Shown in pieces: positions 5,694 through 7,509 of a DNA stretch of 7,509 bases (the first letter of the stretch is position 1; each line of letters begins with the position of its first letter). The DNA is taken from positions 1-7,509 of the forward strand of contig JAEVZT010000345.1 of assembly GCA_023392115.1 (NCBI GenBank), written 5' to 3'. This stretch comes from Chloroflexota bacterium. GTDB lineage: Bacteria > Chloroflexota > Anaerolineae > Aggregatilineales > Phototrophicaceae. Both the position numbers and the translations under genes were made by a program. A model generated the notes under the pieces. The model ran no database searches and was not told the origin of the DNA. It was given only the letters and a program-made list of their open reading frames with translations.

Positions 5694-5749
5694 AAGGACG
5701 AGGGAACCCGGCGCGGAACAGGGATGTTGGCGGGTTCCCTCGTCCTTTT
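5694..5749 (+). terminator. Very strong intrinsic terminator closing the small-gene cluster
   Basis: AAGGACGAGGGAACCCG (5694-5710) and its exact reverse complement (5731-5747) form a 17-bp perfect stem with a 20-nt loop. TTTT covers 5746-5749, and GTTGTT follows. It separates the small-gene cluster from the HNH gene, whose -10 box lies 60 nt further on. Confidence 0.9.
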
Positions 5750-5808
5750 GTTGTTAAAGAGCCTATTAAAGCCCCTTCAGGCGTAGCACATCAGTTTGCA
5801 TTCCGTTG

Positions 5809-5814
5809 TATAAT
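5809..5814 (+). promoter_or_regulatory. Consensus -10 box upstream of the HNH gene
   Basis: TATAAT is a perfect -10 element in the short gap after the terminator. No good -35 lies 16-18 nt upstream, so the promoter may be weak or activator-dependent. A start near 5821 favours translation from a downstream GTG over the TTG at 5806. Confidence 0.5.
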
Positions 5815-5856
5815 TGTCATGTTGTGCAAAAAATCACGCGTCCGGTGAGGTGGAGT

Positions 5857-6399
5857 GTGACGAGCGGATTACATGGGCGGGTTCTGCTTCTCAACGGGAA
5901 GACGTGGGAACCCCTGTCGGTAATTACCATCCCCCGCGCGATCAATCTACTGTTGGCGGAAAAGGCGATCGTCGTCGAGCAGACCGGCGACTTTCTCCGC
6001 ACTGTGCGCGATCGCTACCCCGTGCCGTCGGTGATCGCGCTGCGATCCTATGTGAACGTGCCGCGCCGCAAGGCGCACTGGAGCCGTCGCGGCATCCTCG
6101 TGCGCGACAACTATACCTGCATCTACTGCGCGGCGCAGCCCGGAACGGCAGTGCGCGGCAAGATGCTGACGAAGACCGACTTCACCGTTGACCACATTGT
6201 CCCGAAGTCGCGCGGCGGCAAGGATTTGTGGGGGAACACGGCGTGCGCGTGCTATCACTGCAATCACCGCAAGGGAGATAAACTGCCGCACGAAGCCGGT
6301 ATGAAGCTCCGCTGGGAACCGAAAACCCCGCGCACCAGCTATCTGGTGATCGCCATCGGCAGTGGACCTGAAGTCTGGAAGCGGTACGTCGAGTTCTAG
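5857..6399 (+). CDS. HNH endonuclease-fold protein
   Basis: This is a 180-aa HNH protein of the stand-alone chromosomal type. The N-terminal part (RVLLLNGKTWEPLSVITIPRAI) and a middle segment (PVPSVIALRSYVNVPRR) are typical of that family. The HNH/zinc module follows: YTCIYC (C88, C91), DHIVPKSRGG (D112, H113 as the general-base pair), N127, and CYHCN (C132, C135, N136) then KGDKLPHEAGM. The four cysteines should bind a structural zinc, and D/H/N the catalytic metal, so all key residues are present. The family presumably cuts or nicks nucleic acid; its cellular role is not established. GTG 5857 is preferred: GAGGTG (5847-5852) lies just upstream and homology begins there. The frame is open back to a TTG at 5806, but the TATAAT at 5809 would then be inside the gene. 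There is no RuvC domain or adjacent methyltransferase, so it is neither IscB/Cas9-like nor an obvious restriction enzyme. Confidence 0.87.
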   Translation: MTSGLHGRVLLLNGKTWEPLSVITIPRAINLLLAEKAIVVEQTGDFLRTVRDRYPVPSVIALRSYVNVPRRKAHWSRRGILVRDNYTCIYCAAQPGTAVRGKMLTKTDFTVDHIVPKSRGGKDLWGNTACACYHCNHRKGDKLPHEAGMKLRWEPKTPRTSYLVIAIGSGPEVWKRYVEF

Positions 6400-6412
6400 C
6401 GGGCGCACGAAC

Positions 6413-6468
6413 CGGCGGGTCTGCCGCCGTTGTACACGGCACTAAGCGGCGGTCTGCGCCGTTCTCTT
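6413..6468 (+). terminator. Two look-alike GC hairpins after the HNH gene
   Basis: CGGCGG-GTCTG-CCGCCG (6413-6429) and CGGCG-GTCTG-CGCCG (6447-6461) share the same loop, and each is followed by TT. The second continues into TTCTCTT, a weak U-rich tail, so it may end the HNH message. The rest of the gap to the next gene holds no recognisable feature, and no convincing promoter was found for the ABC gene. Confidence 0.4.
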
Positions 6469-6559
6469 ACCATCCCCAACACCGACAATCCCGAAACTAT
6501 CGCCGCGTATTCACGTAGTACGTTGTAGATGTAAGCGGCTACCTAAGGGGGAACGCCTA

Positions 6560-7509
6560 ATGCAAGAGAACATGGTGCAGGTCAGAAGCTTGAGCAAGGA
6601 GTTCAAGCGCGACAACGGCGAGAAGTTCTTCGCCGTCAACGATGTCAATCTGGACATTCGGCGCGGAGAAATCTTCAGCCTGCTCGGACCGAACGGCGCG
6701 GGCAAGACGACGACGATCTCGATGATTAGCGGACTGCTGACACCAACTCGCGGCGACGCGACGATCGGCGGTTACTCGATCACCAAGCAGCCGCTTGAAG
6801 CTAAACGGCTGCTCGGCGTCGTGCCGCAAGAGATTGCCCTTTACATGCAGCTTTCCGCCCGCCAGAACCTCGAGTTCTTCGGCAAAATGTACGGTCTGGG
6901 GGGTGCTGAACTCAAGCGGCGAACCGACGAAGTGCTCGACTTCATCGACCTCAAGGATCGCCAGAATGACAGAGTCGAAAACTTCTCCGGCGGCATGAAA
7001 CGCCGGGTGAACATCGGCATTGGTTTGCTGCACAAGCCGCAGTTGATCTACATGGACGAGCCGACGGTCGGCATTGACCCGCAGAACCGCCGCCGCATCC
7101 TCGACACGGTGGAACGCCTGCGCCGTGAAATGGGCATGACCGTCCTCTACACCTCGCACCTGATGGAAGAAGTGCAGGAGATCAGCGATCGCGTCGCCAT
7201 CATCGATCACGGCGAAGTGATTGCGAATGGCACGGTCGGCGAGCTGATTCGAAAGGTTGGCGAGGAAGACCGGCTGGTCTTCAACGTCGGCGCGCAGCTC
7301 ATCCCCGAAGGACTGCTCGAACAGATCAAGGCTGCGGTGCCCGGCGTCACGCGGGCGACCTATGAACGGCATGAACTCAGCGAGGGCGAAGCCAGCGAGA
7401 CGCTCGAAATCAGCGCCGGGCAGATCATCGATTTCGCCAAGCGCGGGCTCAAGGCGCTGCCGCACGTCATCCAGATCGCCGACGACTGCAATGTCGACGT
7501 GCTGTCGGT
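6560..7509 (+). CDS. ABC-2-type transporter ATP-binding subunit (partial, runs off the window)
   Basis: This is the cytoplasmic ATPase of an ABC exporter of the NatA/DrrA type, which pairs with a separate membrane permease. All nucleotide-binding motifs are present: Walker A GPNGAGKTT (43-51), Q-loop Q90 in VVPQE, signature FSGGMKRR (142-149), Walker B LIYMDEP (162-168), D-loop GIDP (171-174), and switch His200 in YTSHLMEEV. The signature has F in place of the usual L and M in place of Q, a common variant of this subfamily. After about residue 230 a C-terminal extension follows, as in DrrA-like proteins. The ATG at 6560 has AAGGGGG (6545-6551) 8 nt upstream; a second ATG at 6572 is less well placed. 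The frame is open to the last base (316 complete codons) with no stop, so the gene is cut by the window edge. The permease probably lies just beyond. Substrate is unknown; drugs, ions or lipids are all possible. Confidence 0.94.
   Translation, partial: MQENMVQVRSLSKEFKRDNGEKFFAVNDVNLDIRRGEIFSLLGPNGAGKTTTISMISGLLTPTRGDATIGGYSITKQPLEAKRLLGVVPQEIALYMQLSARQNLEFFGKMYGLGGAELKRRTDEVLDFIDLKDRQNDRVENFSGGMKRRVNIGIGLLHKPQLIYMDEPTVGIDPQNRRRILDTVERLRREMGMTVLYTSHLMEEVQEISDRVAIIDHGEVIANGTVGELIRKVGEEDRLVFNVGAQLIPEGLLEQIKAAVPGVTRATYERHELSEGEASETLEISAGQIIDFAKRGLKALPHVIQIADDCNVDVLS

Noticed and set aside
5597..5848. Open frame of 83 codons on the plus strand
   Set aside because: It runs through the 17-bp terminator and the TATAAT box, overlaps the HNH leader, and lacks a ribosome-binding site.
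5857..6399. HNH gene as part of an IscB/OMEGA or Cas9-like system
   Set aside because: There is no RuvC motif, bridge helix or CRISPR repeats, and the protein matches the stand-alone HNH family throughout.
6557..7465. Minus-strand frame of 302 codons
   Set aside because: It is the shadow of the ABC ATPase, whose motifs are unambiguous on the plus strand.

Overview
The window is GC-rich bacterial chromosome. Its content points to a Gram-positive-like or Chloroflexota (green non-sulfur) lineage: a canonical T-box riboswitch in front of phenylalanyl-tRNA synthetase genes, a PheS with a CxxC-x4-CxxC insertion, and a stand-alone HNH protein of a chromosomal type common in Chloroflexota, Actinobacteria and Cyanobacteria. 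The lineage call is inference from protein character, not from a marker gene.

Left half, minus strand (225 to about 4164): a complete pheS-pheT unit. A sigma-70-like promoter (TTGACA, 18 nt, CATAAT) starts a leader of about 290 nt. This leader folds as a T-box with a UUC (Phe) specifier, an antiterminator carrying UGGU, and a competing intrinsic terminator. pheS (344 aa) and pheT follow. pheT is cut by one in-frame TAA, exactly where the conserved tyrosine of the IYGYxxIP motif is expected. The reading frame is otherwise intact on both sides, and together the parts would make an 850-residue beta subunit. Downstream of pheT (1-224) lie an interspersed-repeat-like hairpin and a long inverted repeat, with no gene.

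Centre, plus strand (4216 to about 5750): a divergent promoter (TTGACA, 17 nt, TATTCT) drives a cluster of very small genes. These are a 71-aa excisionase-type helix-turn-helix protein, a tightly coupled 69-aa ORF, a strong terminator, then 82-aa and 52-aa unrecognised proteins, a structured stretch of about 250 nt, and a second, very strong terminator (17-bp perfect stem). Hairpins sit in nearly every gap. No promoter is visible between the first terminator and the 82-aa gene, so read-through or attenuation is plausible. This small-gene, hairpin-rich cluster is the least explained part of the window.

Right part, plus strand: an HNH nuclease-fold protein with four zinc-ligand cysteines and its own -10 box (GTG start at 5857). 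Two look-alike GC hairpins with the same GTCTG loop follow. The last gene is the ATPase subunit of an ABC-2-type exporter, which runs off the right edge.

The phe genes form one functional unit: uncharged tRNA-Phe sensed by the T-box raises synthetase expression. The HNH protein and the ABC transporter look like independent transcription units.
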